Of a DNA stretch of 64,000 nucleotides, positions 16,773 to 24,731 are shown piece after piece. The notes under the pieces are model-generated. The model did not search any database and was not told where the DNA came from. It saw nothing but the letters and a program-made list of their open reading frames with translations. Both the position numbers and the translations under genes were made by a program. This DNA comes from Rhodococcus rhodnii NBRC 100604 (lineage in GTDB: Bacteria; Actinomycetota; Actinomycetes; Mycobacteriales; Mycobacteriaceae). Positions within the stretch are counted from its first letter, which is position 1, and the number at the start of each line of letters is the position of its first letter. The stretch is taken from NCBI RefSeq assembly GCF_001894925.1, contig NZ_BCXD01000008.1, forward strand, positions 16,716-80,715, given 5' to 3'.

Positions 16773-17219
16773 ATGAAATCTGGAATACCCGCTGTGACGC
16801 CGTGGTTCGTCTCCGTGTTCCGTGCCGTGATCGGCTTTCTGCTGCTGTGCCACGGGACGTCGACGCTGTTCGCGTGGCCCGTCGCACCGTGGAACGGAGC
16901 GGCGACGCCGTTCACCGAGTGGCCCGGCGGCTGGGCCGGATCGATCGAGCTCGTCGCGGGAGTGCTGTTGATTCTCGGACTGTTCACGCGGAGCGCGGCT
17001 TTCGTCGCGTCGGGCACATTGGCCGTCGCGTACTTCTGGAAGCATCAGCCCGACGGCGCGCTTCCCATCGGGAACGAGGGCGAATCGGCCGTGCTGTTTT
17101 GCTGGGCACTGCTCGCGCTCGTGTTCCTGGGGCCGGGACGAGTCGCGCTCGACCGGCTGATCGGGCGCTCGGCTCCGGAGCGCGAGCCGTCACCGCGGAT
17201 CACCGAATCGGTGTCGTAG
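16773..17219 (+). CDS. DoxX-family membrane protein
   Basis: The 148-residue protein has four predicted helices with DoxX features: FRAVIGFLLLCHGTSTLF in helix 1, GGWAGSIELVAGVLLILGLF in helix 2, SAAFVASGTLAVAYF in helix 3 and a helix with VLFCWALLALVFLGPGRVALD. The C-terminal 20 residues are charged. DoxX proteins are small inner-membrane proteins linked to redox complexes and thiol stress; no partner is adjacent. The ATG at 16773 fits the family length. It converges with the hydrolase gene ending at 17227. Confidence 0.85.
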   Translation: MKSGIPAVTPWFVSVFRAVIGFLLLCHGTSTLFAWPVAPWNGAATPFTEWPGGWAGSIELVAGVLLILGLFTRSAAFVASGTLAVAYFWKHQPDGALPIGNEGESAVLFCWALLALVFLGPGRVALDRLIGRSAPEREPSPRITESVS

Positions 17220-17226
17220 CCGCGAA

Positions 17227-18114
17227 TCAGTCTGACGGCGAATCGTTCTCACGAGTGGCCGCCCACGCCGCGAGAACGACGCGCACCGCGGCGACGAGGG
17301 CGAGTGGCCGGTCGATCATGACGTGATGGCCCGCATCGGGGATCTCGGCGACGATCGCCGACTCACCGAAGCGGGCCGTCATGTCGGCCATCTGATCGTC
17401 GGTGACGATGCCGTGCTCGGCGCGCAGATATGCAGTCCGACAGCGTGGGTCGTCGGCGCCGAGGTGCTCGTTGCCCGAGCGGGTCATGAGCGCGGGATCG
17501 AACTTCCACGACCAGCCGCCCGGCACCTCGCGCATCGACTCCCGCGCGATGTGGTCGCGGACTTCCGGCACCGCGGCGTCCTGCGGTGGCACGAAACGGA
17601 AGTGCGCGAGCGCGTCGTCACGCGTCGGGTAGACCTTGATGGGACCGAACGCGCGCTTCGCCCGTGCTGCCTCCTCTTCGGGGGTCCGCTCGACGATCGG
17701 CGAGTCGATCATCGCGATGCCCGCGAGGTGCTCGCCGAACAGGCGTGCGGCCACCCACGCGATCATCCCGCCCATGCTGTGCCCGACGACTGTCGGGCGT
17801 CCCGCGATGCCCGCGGGGCCCGCGACCTCGAGCACCTCGCGCGCCCACGTCTCGAGCCCGTACTGCTCGCGCCGGTCGCTGTCGCCGTGCCCGGTGAGAT
17901 CGAGCGCGACGACCCGGTGCGGATCGCCGTGAATCGCCGTCCGCGTGAGGAGCGGACCGATGTGATCCCACCAGCGCGCATTCGCCGCGCCGCCGTGGAC
18001 CAGGACGAGGCCGGGCGTGCCGACCGGCCCCCACGCCCGGTAGCGGACGGTGGCGCCGTCGACGTCCACCGCTCCCGTGTCGACGGGCGCGGCGAGGGCG
18101 TCGGTGATCCACAT
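17227..18114 (-). CDS. alpha/beta-fold hydrolase
   Basis: The 295-residue protein contains LVLVHGGAANARWW (oxyanion loop), VVALDLTGHGDSDR, nucleophile elbow VGHSMGGMIAW (Ser about 114), an acid in the IVTDDQ region and a catalytic His in DAGHHVMIDRP (about 269). It is a soluble serine hydrolase of unknown substrate. The ATG at 18114 starts the family-like sequence. It lies 25 bp downstream of an ABC permease gene on the same strand, separated by a 7-bp-arm palindrome (18126-18142). Confidence 0.85.
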   Translation of the reverse strand: MWITDALAAPVDTGAVDVDGATVRYRAWGPVGTPGLVLVHGGAANARWWDHIGPLLTRTAIHGDPHRVVALDLTGHGDSDRREQYGLETWAREVLEVAGPAGIAGRPTVVGHSMGGMIAWVAARLFGEHLAGIAMIDSPIVERTPEEEAARAKRAFGPIKVYPTRDDALAHFRFVPPQDAAVPEVRDHIARESMREVPGGWSWKFDPALMTRSGNEHLGADDPRCRTAYLRAEHGIVTDDQMADMTARFGESAIVAEIPDAGHHVMIDRPLALVAAVRVVLAAWAATRENDSPSD

Positions 18115-18125
18115 GGCAGCCACGA

Positions 18126-18142
18126 TAGGCGCTGCGCGCCTA
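18126..18142. repeat. short palindrome TAGGCGC-TGC-GCGCCTA
   Basis: Perfect 7-bp arms around TGC. The same TAGGCGCTGCGCGC sequence begins the dispersed repeat at 26685. One arm supplies the TAG stop codon of the ABC permease gene. Confidence 0.5.
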
Positions 18143-18916
18143 CCACCGGAAGACGCGTGCTCCCACGGCCAGCCCGCCGAGTGCCCAGGCTGCGAGGGCC
18201 AGCAGCCCTGCGACGTTCGGCGAGTCGCCCAGCCACACCGCCTCGAGTGCCGAGGTCGCGGCACCGAACGGCAGATACTCGCCGACACGCGCGATGGGCT
18301 CCGGCAACGATGCGACCCCGCCGAACATGCCGCCCGTCGCGCCGATCGCGAAGAAGGTCACGAGCCCGATCGCGACGGACGAGTTCGGAGTGGGCGCGAC
18401 GGCGGCGACGATCGCGCCGAGCCCGTACATGGCTGCCGCCGCGAGCACGAGGACGCCGGCCGCGAGCCATGCGGATCTCGGGAGCTGCGCTCCGAAGCCG
18501 AACACCGCGACCACCCAGGCGATCGCGAGACCGACGATCGTCTGTGCCGCGCTCACCGTCACCTGCGCGACGAGGATCGAGGACGGCCGCAGTGGTGTCG
18601 CCGAGAGCCGTTTCAGCACACCGGACCTGCGGTAGGCGGCGAGGAAGCTCGGCATGTTGATCACGCCGATCGTGCCCATGACGACCGCGAACACGATGGG
18701 CACGACGTACACGTCGAACGGCGTGAGACCACCCGCACCGGGCAGTTCCTCGCCCGACGCGGCCGCGCCGTTCATCACGAGGATGAGGACCGGCATCGTC
18801 AGCGGAAGCACGAGTCCCGCGGTGTCGCGGGCGACCATTCTCGCCTCCGCGCGCACGAGGGTCGCCAGCGCACGCAGCCCGGGTCGCCACGGCGCCGTCG
18901 TCGTCACGGTGCTCAT
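18140..18916 (-). CDS. ABC-2 type transporter permease
   Basis: The 258-residue protein has six predicted helices and the ABC-2 membrane layout: a first helix after VRAEARMVARDTAGL, a coupling region RRSGVLKRLSATPLRPS between helices 2 and 3, and a final helix before VGARVFRW. It forms the membrane part of an exporter with the ATPase gene at 18913-19710, whose stop overlaps its ATG by four bases. Such DrrB-like pairs often export drugs, lipids or peptides. The divergent two-component system at 19862 probably controls the pair. Confidence 0.88.
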   Translation of the reverse strand: MSTVTTTAPWRPGLRALATLVRAEARMVARDTAGLVLPLTMPVLILVMNGAAASGEELPGAGGLTPFDVYVVPIVFAVVMGTIGVINMPSFLAAYRRSGVLKRLSATPLRPSSILVAQVTVSAAQTIVGLAIAWVVAVFGFGAQLPRSAWLAAGVLVLAAAAMYGLGAIVAAVAPTPNSSVAIGLVTFFAIGATGGMFGGVASLPEPIARVGEYLPFGAATSALEAVWLGDSPNVAGLLALAAWALGGLAVGARVFRW

Positions 18917-19710
18917 CGCTGCTCCTGCCCTTCCGTCGAGTCGGTCCGACGCTCGCCGCTCAGGGCGACGAACGCGTCGTCGAGAGTGGCACGGCGCGAA
19001 TGCAGTTCCCCTCCCGCACCGCGGAACTCGATCTCCTCACCGATCCCCGCCCGGGCGATCACCTCGTCGACCGTCCCCTGCTCCCGGACCCGCCCGTGTT
19101 CCAGCAGAACGAGCCTGTCGCAGAGCGTCTCGACCTCTTCCATGAGGTGGCTGACGAGCAGGACCGCGACGCCGTCGTCGCGAAGCCCTCGCACGGTCCC
19201 CCAGATCATCCGGCGCGCAGCGGGATCGAGCCCGGTCGAGAGCTCGTCGAGCAGGACGACCCGCGGACGCCCCACGAGCGCGACGGCGATCGAGAGCCGC
19301 TGCATCTGCCCGCCGGAGAGGTTCTCGAATCGGGTGCCCGCGACGTCGGTCAGGCCCAGGGTGCCGAGCAGGTCGTCGACGGGCACGGGATCGGGATAGA
19401 AGCGCGAGTACAGGTGCAGCAACTCGCGCGCGGTGAGCGAGTAGTGGAACGCCGCGTTCTGGAGCTGGACGCCGAGCACTGTACGCACCCGTCCCCGCTC
19501 GGCGACGGGATCGAGGCCCGTCACCCGGACCTGGCCGCTGTCCGCGGTGCGCAACCCGGCGATCGTCTCGACGGTCGTCGTCTTGCCTGCGCCGTTGCCG
19601 CCGAGCAGTCCGACGATCTCGCCGGCGCCGACGGTGAGCGACACCGAGTCGACGGCGATACGACTGCCGTACCGCTTCGTCATCTCGCGTACGTCGATCG
19701 CATGCATCAC
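18913..19710 (-). CDS. ABC transporter ATP-binding protein (DrrA-like)
   Basis: The 265-residue single ABC domain has Walker A GGNGAGKTT (about 36-44), Q-loop VQLQNAAFHY, signature LSGGQMQRL (about 133), Walker B VVLLDELSTGLD and switch His in LVSHLMEEVE. The C-terminal 60 residues form the usual extension of ABC-2 exporters. It pairs with the permease gene that follows with a 4-base overlap. The start could be 19710 or the next ATG, one codon later. Confidence 0.92.
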   Translation of the reverse strand: MMHAIDVREMTKRYGSRIAVDSVSLTVGAGEIVGLLGGNGAGKTTTVETIAGLRTADSGQVRVTGLDPVAERGRVRTVLGVQLQNAAFHYSLTARELLHLYSRFYPDPVPVDDLLGTLGLTDVAGTRFENLSGGQMQRLSIAVALVGRPRVVLLDELSTGLDPAARRMIWGTVRGLRDDGVAVLLVSHLMEEVETLCDRLVLLEHGRVREQGTVDEVIARAGIGEEIEFRGAGGELHSRRATLDDAFVALSGERRTDSTEGQEQR

Positions 19711-19861
19711 AGTGCCTTTCGCTGCGGTGAGTGGGGTGGATCGATTTCGCCTTCCGACGCTACGAATCGCGCGGGCGTCGCGCCTGTGCCGATCGTCGCG
19801 TGCTCACACCGTGACTTTCGGCAGGGACGCGGACCGCGGCGCACCGGCTAGATTGGATGCC

Positions 19862-20974
19862 ATGCTTCGCCGGCACCCCGAGACCATCGGTGGGGCGGCG
19901 CTGCTCGTCGTGTGCCTCGTCTCGGGCGTTCCGGTGCTCGCGGGTGGTGTCGACCTCGCGATCCCGCTCGCCGTATGGGCGATCCTGTTCGGGTGTTACG
20001 TAGCTGCGCTCGCGACGACGGCGATCACGAGCGAGTCCGAGCGCCGGATGCTCCCCACGGCCGCTCTCGCCGTGAGCGTGGGAACGGTGGCGACGCTCGT
20101 GCTCACCGCTCCCGGCGCCGGATGGCTGCCGATCCTGCTCGTGTTCACCGCGGCGCTCGCGGTGTACGTCGTCCCGCCCGGGGTGTGCTGGCTCCTCGTC
20201 GCGGCCAACACGGGCGTCATCGCCGTCGCCTCGATGACGCACGGCGCACGCGCCACCGACGCCGCTCTCGGCGCCGCCATCTATCTGCTGTTGCAGGTCG
20301 GCGTCGTCGCATCGGTGATCGCCGACCGGCGTCGCGAGCAGGCCAACGCCGATCTCGCGGTCGCGAACACCGAACTCGCCGCGACGGCCGCCGTCCTCGC
20401 GGAAACGAGCCGCGAGCAGCAGCGGCTCGAGATCGCCCGTGATCTGCACGACGCCCTCGGCCACCAGCTCACGGCGCTCGCCCTCGAACTCGAGGTCGCG
20501 TCGCACAAGGCGACCGAACCCGCCGCCGAGCATGTCGCGCGGGCGCGCGTCCTCGCACGGGAGTTGCTCGCCGACGTACGCGCGAGCGTGAGCGAACTGC
20601 GCGACCGCCCCACCGATCTCGCCGCCGCGCTCGACACGATCGCCCAGGCAGTGCCGCACCCCGTCGTCACGGTGACGGTCGCGCCCGACGTCGAGACCGA
20701 CACCCGCACGACGGCGACCCTCGTCCGCGTCGCGCAGGAGGTCGTGACGAACGCGATCCGGCACTCGGGCGCGCGGCGGGTCGACATCGACGTGCGCACG
20801 GTGGACGGCCGGACGGTGCTCGACGCCTCGGACGACGGCCACGGCGCCCGTGCGCTGCGGGAGGGCAACGGGCTCACCGGGATTCGCGAGCGGATCGAGG
20901 GAACCGGAGGCACGGTGACCTTCGTTCCGCACGACGAGGAGCGCGGCTTCCGGGTCCGTGCGGTGACACGATGA
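19862..20974 (+). CDS. DesK/NarX-type sensor histidine kinase
   Basis: The 370-residue protein has five or six N-terminal membrane helices (about 10-150), a short coiled coil (RREQANADLAVANTEL), a HisKA_3 dimerisation domain with the phospho-accepting His in RDLHDALGHQLTAL (about 195), and a HATPase domain with VAQEVVTNAIRHSGA and GNGLTGIRERI. No large sensor domain is present, as in DesK-like kinases that sense membrane state or drugs. It is divergent from the ABC exporter and overlaps its response regulator gene (ATGA), so it probably controls that exporter. Confidence 0.9.
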   Translation: MLRRHPETIGGAALLVVCLVSGVPVLAGGVDLAIPLAVWAILFGCYVAALATTAITSESERRMLPTAALAVSVGTVATLVLTAPGAGWLPILLVFTAALAVYVVPPGVCWLLVAANTGVIAVASMTHGARATDAALGAAIYLLLQVGVVASVIADRRREQANADLAVANTELAATAAVLAETSREQQRLEIARDLHDALGHQLTALALELEVASHKATEPAAEHVARARVLARELLADVRASVSELRDRPTDLAAALDTIAQAVPHPVVTVTVAPDVETDTRTTATLVRVAQEVVTNAIRHSGARRVDIDVRTVDGRTVLDASDDGHGARALREGNGLTGIRERIEGTGGTVTFVPHDEERGFRVRAVTR

Positions 20975-21624
20975 CGACGGCCGGCGCCGTCACCGTTCTG
21001 CTGGTGGACGACCAGACACTGGTGCGGCAGGGGCTGCGGAATCTGCTCGCGCTGAACGACATCGGGGTTCTCGGCGAGGCGGCCGACGGCCGCGAGGCGG
21101 CCGACTTCCTCGCCGGGACGGAGCGCCCGGACGTCGTGCTGCTCGATCTCCGGATGCCCGGCTACGACGGCCTGTGGCTGCTCGACCGGCTGCGGGAGCG
21201 CGGCGACACCGTCCCGGTTCTCGTGCTCACGACGTTCGACGACGACGAACTCGTCCTCGCCGCGCTGCGTTCCGGGGCGCGCGGGTATCTGCTGAAGGAC
21301 GTGACCCTCGATCAGCTCACCGGTGCCGTCCACACGCTCGCGGCGGGCGGCACGCACATCCAGCCCGCCGTGACGCACGGTCTGCTCCAGCGCGTCGACC
21401 GCGCGCCGGAGCCCGACGACGGCACCGTCGTCGAATCGCTCACGGATCGCGAACGCGACGTCCTGCGGCTCGTGGCACGCGGGTTCGGCAACCGCGAGAT
21501 CGCGCGGGCGTTGTTCCTCGCGGAGGGCACCGTCAAGAACCACGTGTCGGCGATCCTGGTCAAGCTCGGGGCGCGCGACCGCACGAGTGCCGTCCTGCGC
21601 GCCCTCCGTCACGGCGTTCTGTAG
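20971..21624 (+). CDS. NarL/LuxR-family response regulator
   Basis: The 217-residue protein has a receiver domain (about 5-120) with the acidic pair DDQ, phospho-acceptor Asp in VVLLDLRMPGYDG (about 57), a Thr in LVLTTFDDD and a Lys in YLLKDVT, followed by a LuxR-type helix-turn-helix (about 150-212; LTDRERDVLRLVARGFGNRE). It overlaps the kinase gene by four bases. The likely target is the divergent ABC exporter promoter at 19711-19861. Its stop codon (TAG) is the first part of a dispersed repeat. Confidence 0.92.
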   Translation: MTTAGAVTVLLVDDQTLVRQGLRNLLALNDIGVLGEAADGREAADFLAGTERPDVVLLDLRMPGYDGLWLLDRLRERGDTVPVLVLTTFDDDELVLAALRSGARGYLLKDVTLDQLTGAVHTLAAGGTHIQPAVTHGLLQRVDRAPEPDDGTVVESLTDRERDVLRLVARGFGNREIARALFLAEGTVKNHVSAILVKLGARDRTSAVLRALRHGVL

Positions 21625-21687
21625 GCGGCAAGCCGCTCGTGCGTGACTTTCCGGTCCAGGGGCCGGAAACTCACGCACGTGCGCGGA
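21621..21687. repeat. dispersed inverted repeat, copy A
   Basis: The copy begins GTAGGCGGCAAGCCGCTCGT. Long arms at 21638-21654 (CGTGCGTGACTTTCCGG) and 21663-21679 are complementary with one mismatch. It lies between convergent genes and supplies stop codons to both. Confidence 0.7.
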
Positions 21688-22315
21688 GCGCCCCCAGCAC
21701 TGCGTCGACGGCAGGGGTGACGACGGCGAACTTCGTCGGCGAGAGATCGTGTCGCGCTCCCTCGATCTCGACGAGCGTCACCGGCGCCGGGATCATCGCG
21801 GCGGCGTCCTCGATCTCGGGCGTCGTCGCGAAGGTGTCCTTCGAGCCGTGGACGATCACCGTCGGCACGGTGATGTCGGGCAGATGCGCCGTCTTCATCC
21901 GATCCGCGCGGCCGGGCGCGTGCAGCGGATACGACGTGAGGACGAGGGCGTCGGCGAGTTCGGGACGCTCGGCGACGATCATCGACGTCTGCCGCCCGCC
22001 GTACGACTGCCCACCGGCGACGACGGGCAGCCCCGGCACCATCTCGCGCACCACGCCGATCGCCTCGGCGATGCCGACCCGGTCCTCGCCCGCGCGGGAC
22101 GGATTGGGCGGGCCCTTCGGCTTGCGCTGCCGATACGGCATGTCGTACCGCAGCACGAGCAGTCCCGCATCGGCGAACCCGCGTGCCAGCGACACGACGA
22201 GGTCGCTCTCGCTGCTGCCGCCCGCGCCGTGGGTGAGCGCGAGCCCGGCCACGATCTCGCCCTCGGGTTCGTGGAGGAATCCCCGCACGTCGCCACGGTG
22301 CAGCATCTCGCTCAT
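21671..22315 (-). CDS. alpha/beta hydrolase, KANL3/Tex30-like
   Basis: The 214-residue protein has ALTHGAGGSSESD near the N-terminus (oxyanion region), nucleophile AGGQSYGGRQT (Ser about 109), an acid in VIVHGSKDTF and a catalytic His in EGARHDLSP. This short hydrolase type is widespread in actinobacteria with no firm substrate. The ATG at 22315 is preferred, but a GTG three codons earlier (22324) is possible; neither has a strong ribosome binding site. Its 3' end runs into repeat copy A, which provides its stop. Confidence 0.8.
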   Translation of the reverse strand: MSEMLHRGDVRGFLHEPEGEIVAGLALTHGAGGSSESDLVVSLARGFADAGLLVLRYDMPYRQRKPKGPPNPSRAGEDRVGIAEAIGVVREMVPGLPVVAGGQSYGGRQTSMIVAERPELADALVLTSYPLHAPGRADRMKTAHLPDITVPTVIVHGSKDTFATTPEIEDAAAMIPAPVTLVEIEGARHDLSPTKFAVVTPAVDAVLGALRARA

Positions 22316-22401
22316 GCGGTTCACGCTACCCGCACGCCCGCCGCGGTCCGGCGCATCACACGCCTACCCTGGACAGCGGACACGCCCCGATCGGAGTACT
22401 C

Positions 22402-23166
22402 ATGAGTTCGCCCACGCCCACCGTCGGCGTCCACCGCGCCGGCGACCGCCTCAGGACGACGATCGACTGGCTCGATTCGCGTCACTCGTTCGCGTTCGGG
22501 CACCACTACGACCCCGGCAACACCCATCACGGGCTGCTGCTCGTCAACAACGACGACATCGTGCGTCCCGGTCAGGGCTTCGACACCCATCCGCACCGCG
22601 ACATGGAGATCGTGACGTGGGTGCTGCGCGGCTCGCTCGTCCACCAGGATTCGATGGGCAATGCGGGCGTCATCCATCCCGGTCTCGCGCAGCGCATGAG
22701 CGCCGGGACGGGCATCCTGCACTCCGAGAAGAACGATTCGTGGCGGCACGGCATCGGCGACGTCCACGACGAGCCGGTGCGCTTCGTCCAGATGTGGGTG
22801 GTTCCCGACGACGCCGGGGCGACACCCGGGTACGAACAGCTCGAGATCGAGAACGACCTGGCGGCGAGCGGGTTCGTGACCCTCGCGTCGGGCATGCCCG
22901 CGCACCGCGATCACTCGGCGATCCGCATCAACAACAGCCACGCGTCGCTGCACGTCGCACGGCTCGCACCGGGACGCGTCGTGCACGTGCCGACGGCGCC
23001 GTACGTCCATGTCTTCGTGACGCAGGGCGACGCCGAGCTCGAGGGCGTCGGGCCGCTGCACGAGGGCGACGCCGTCCGGCTCACCGCGTCGGGTGGGCAG
23101 CGGCTGTCGTCCGCGACCGCTGCTGAAGTACTCGTCTGGGAGATGCACGCGCGGCTCGGCGGCTGA
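22402..23166 (+). CDS. pirin family protein
   Basis: The 254-residue bicupin has the pirin metal ligands in HPHRDMEIVTWVLRG and the GTGILHSEKN segment, which together supply three His and a Glu for iron. The second cupin is in the C-terminal half (VHVPTAPYVHVFVTQGDAEL). Bacterial pirins act as quercetinases or as redox-sensing regulators of central metabolism; which applies here cannot be told. The ATG at 22402 has GGAG about five bases upstream. It is divergent from the hydrolase gene. Confidence 0.9.
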   Translation: MSSPTPTVGVHRAGDRLRTTIDWLDSRHSFAFGHHYDPGNTHHGLLLVNNDDIVRPGQGFDTHPHRDMEIVTWVLRGSLVHQDSMGNAGVIHPGLAQRMSAGTGILHSEKNDSWRHGIGDVHDEPVRFVQMWVVPDDAGATPGYEQLEIENDLAASGFVTLASGMPAHRDHSAIRINNSHASLHVARLAPGRVVHVPTAPYVHVFVTQGDAELEGVGPLHEGDAVRLTASGGQRLSSATAAEVLVWEMHARLGG

Positions 23167-23209
23167 CGCCTTCGCGACCGGCGACGTGCACCCCCGCACC
23201 GTCCGATGA

Positions 23210-24607
23210 TCACGAACGCCGCTCCGCGACAGCGGGATCAGCCGTCTCGACCGCGCCGGAGGACACCGTCTCCTGCTCCTCCCAGTCGAGTGCGCGCCCG
23301 GTGGCCTCGCGCGTGACGACCAGCGCGAGGACGCTCACGAGCGCCGTTCCACCGGCGATGAGGCTCAGCGGAACGCTGGACCCGCCGAACCCGGCGACGA
23401 GGCTGCTGGCGACGAGCGGCGTGAAGCCCGCGCCGATGAGCGACGCGAACTGGTACGAGATGGAGACGCCGCTGTAGCGGATCTTCGTCGGGAACAGCTC
23501 CGAGAGAAGCGGCGTCAGCGGCGCGTACATCGCGTTCTGCAGCATCTGCGCGATCATGAGGCCCGCGAGCAGGCCGACGGTCGTGCCCAGCCCGACGAGG
23601 TGATACAGCGGGAACGCGAACGCGATCGTCCCGACGGCGCCGAACATCATGACTCGGCGCCGGCCCAGCCGGTCGGACAGTGCCGCGAAGAGCGGGATGA
23701 ACACGATCGACACGGCGACGACCGCGATCAGCGTGTTCATGACCTGCGACGTCTCGTAGCCGATGCTCGTCGCGTACGCGATGATGTGCGAGCTGGTCAG
23801 TGCCGTGAGCGCGAACGGGCCGACGCCCGCGGCGATCGCGAGCAGCACCCGGCCGGGGCGCGCGAGCACCTCGAGGACGGGGACGCGGCGCTCCTCGTGC
23901 CGCTCGGCGGCCTCCGCGAAGATCGGGCTCTCGACGACCTGCAGTCGCACGTACAGGCCGATGAGCAGCAGAACGGCGCTGAGCAGGAACGGGATTCGCC
24001 AGCCCCACGTCAGCATCGCGTCCGGGGCGTACGACGTCAGTAGCGCGACGACACCCGTCGACAACAAGAAGCCGAACGGCGTACCCAGCTGCATGATGCC
24101 GGCCCACCGGCCGCGGCTGCGCGCGTCGGCGTGCTCGACGACCATGAGCGCGGCGCCGCCCCACTCGCCGCCGACGGCGATGCCCTGGATGACACGCAGC
24201 GTCACGAGCAGGATCGGGGCGAGCATCCCCACCGTCTCGTAGGTCGGCAGCAGGCCGATGAGCGTGCTCGCGATGCCCATCGTCGTCATCGTCACGATGA
24301 GCATCGACTTGCGACCGACCCGGTCGCCGAAGTGACCGAACAGGATTCCGCCGAGCGGGCGCGCAACGTAGCCCGCCGCGAGCGTCCCGAATGCCGCGAT
24401 CGTGCCGAGCGCGGGGTTCGACGACGGGAAGAAGATGTGCCCGAACACGATGGCCGCCATCGTGCCGTACAGCAGGAAGTCGTAGTACTCGATCGTCGTC
24501 CCGAGCAGGCTCGACAGCGCGACGCGGCGCAGCGCTCGACGCTCCTCGGGCGTCCGCGGTGGCTCCTGATTCTCCGGTGTCTCGGGTGATGACGGCTCGA
24601 TCGTCAT
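23210..24607 (-). CDS. MFS transporter, metabolite:H+ symporter (MHS) type
   Basis: The 465-residue protein has 12 predicted helices and MHS signatures: LLGTTIEYYDFLLYG in helix 1, GHFGDRVGRKSML in loop 2-3, RVIQGIAVGGEWGGAALMVVEHA in helix 4-5 and SDRLGRRRVMM in loop 8-9. The MHS family (ShiA, ProP, KgtP) imports organic acids, osmolytes or shikimate. No catabolic gene neighbours it, so the substrate is open. Both termini are charged, cytoplasmic and Glu/Pro-rich. It is divergent from the metallopeptidase gene. Confidence 0.9.
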   Translation of the reverse strand: MTIEPSSPETPENQEPPRTPEERRALRRVALSSLLGTTIEYYDFLLYGTMAAIVFGHIFFPSSNPALGTIAAFGTLAAGYVARPLGGILFGHFGDRVGRKSMLIVTMTTMGIASTLIGLLPTYETVGMLAPILLVTLRVIQGIAVGGEWGGAALMVVEHADARSRGRWAGIMQLGTPFGFLLSTGVVALLTSYAPDAMLTWGWRIPFLLSAVLLLIGLYVRLQVVESPIFAEAAERHEERRVPVLEVLARPGRVLLAIAAGVGPFALTALTSSHIIAYATSIGYETSQVMNTLIAVVAVSIVFIPLFAALSDRLGRRRVMMFGAVGTIAFAFPLYHLVGLGTTVGLLAGLMIAQMLQNAMYAPLTPLLSELFPTKIRYSGVSISYQFASLIGAGFTPLVASSLVAGFGGSSVPLSLIAGGTALVSVLALVVTREATGRALDWEEQETVSSGAVETADPAVAERRS

Positions 24608-24731
24608 GGGCAGTTCCTCTCACGTGGGACGTGGTGATCGCAGAACTTCGGCGAACGCCACCGTGGCACCGTGTGACAGCGAGCACATCTTCCGTGTCCG
24701 CTGATCGGGAACGCGGTGTAAGGATGGAGGG

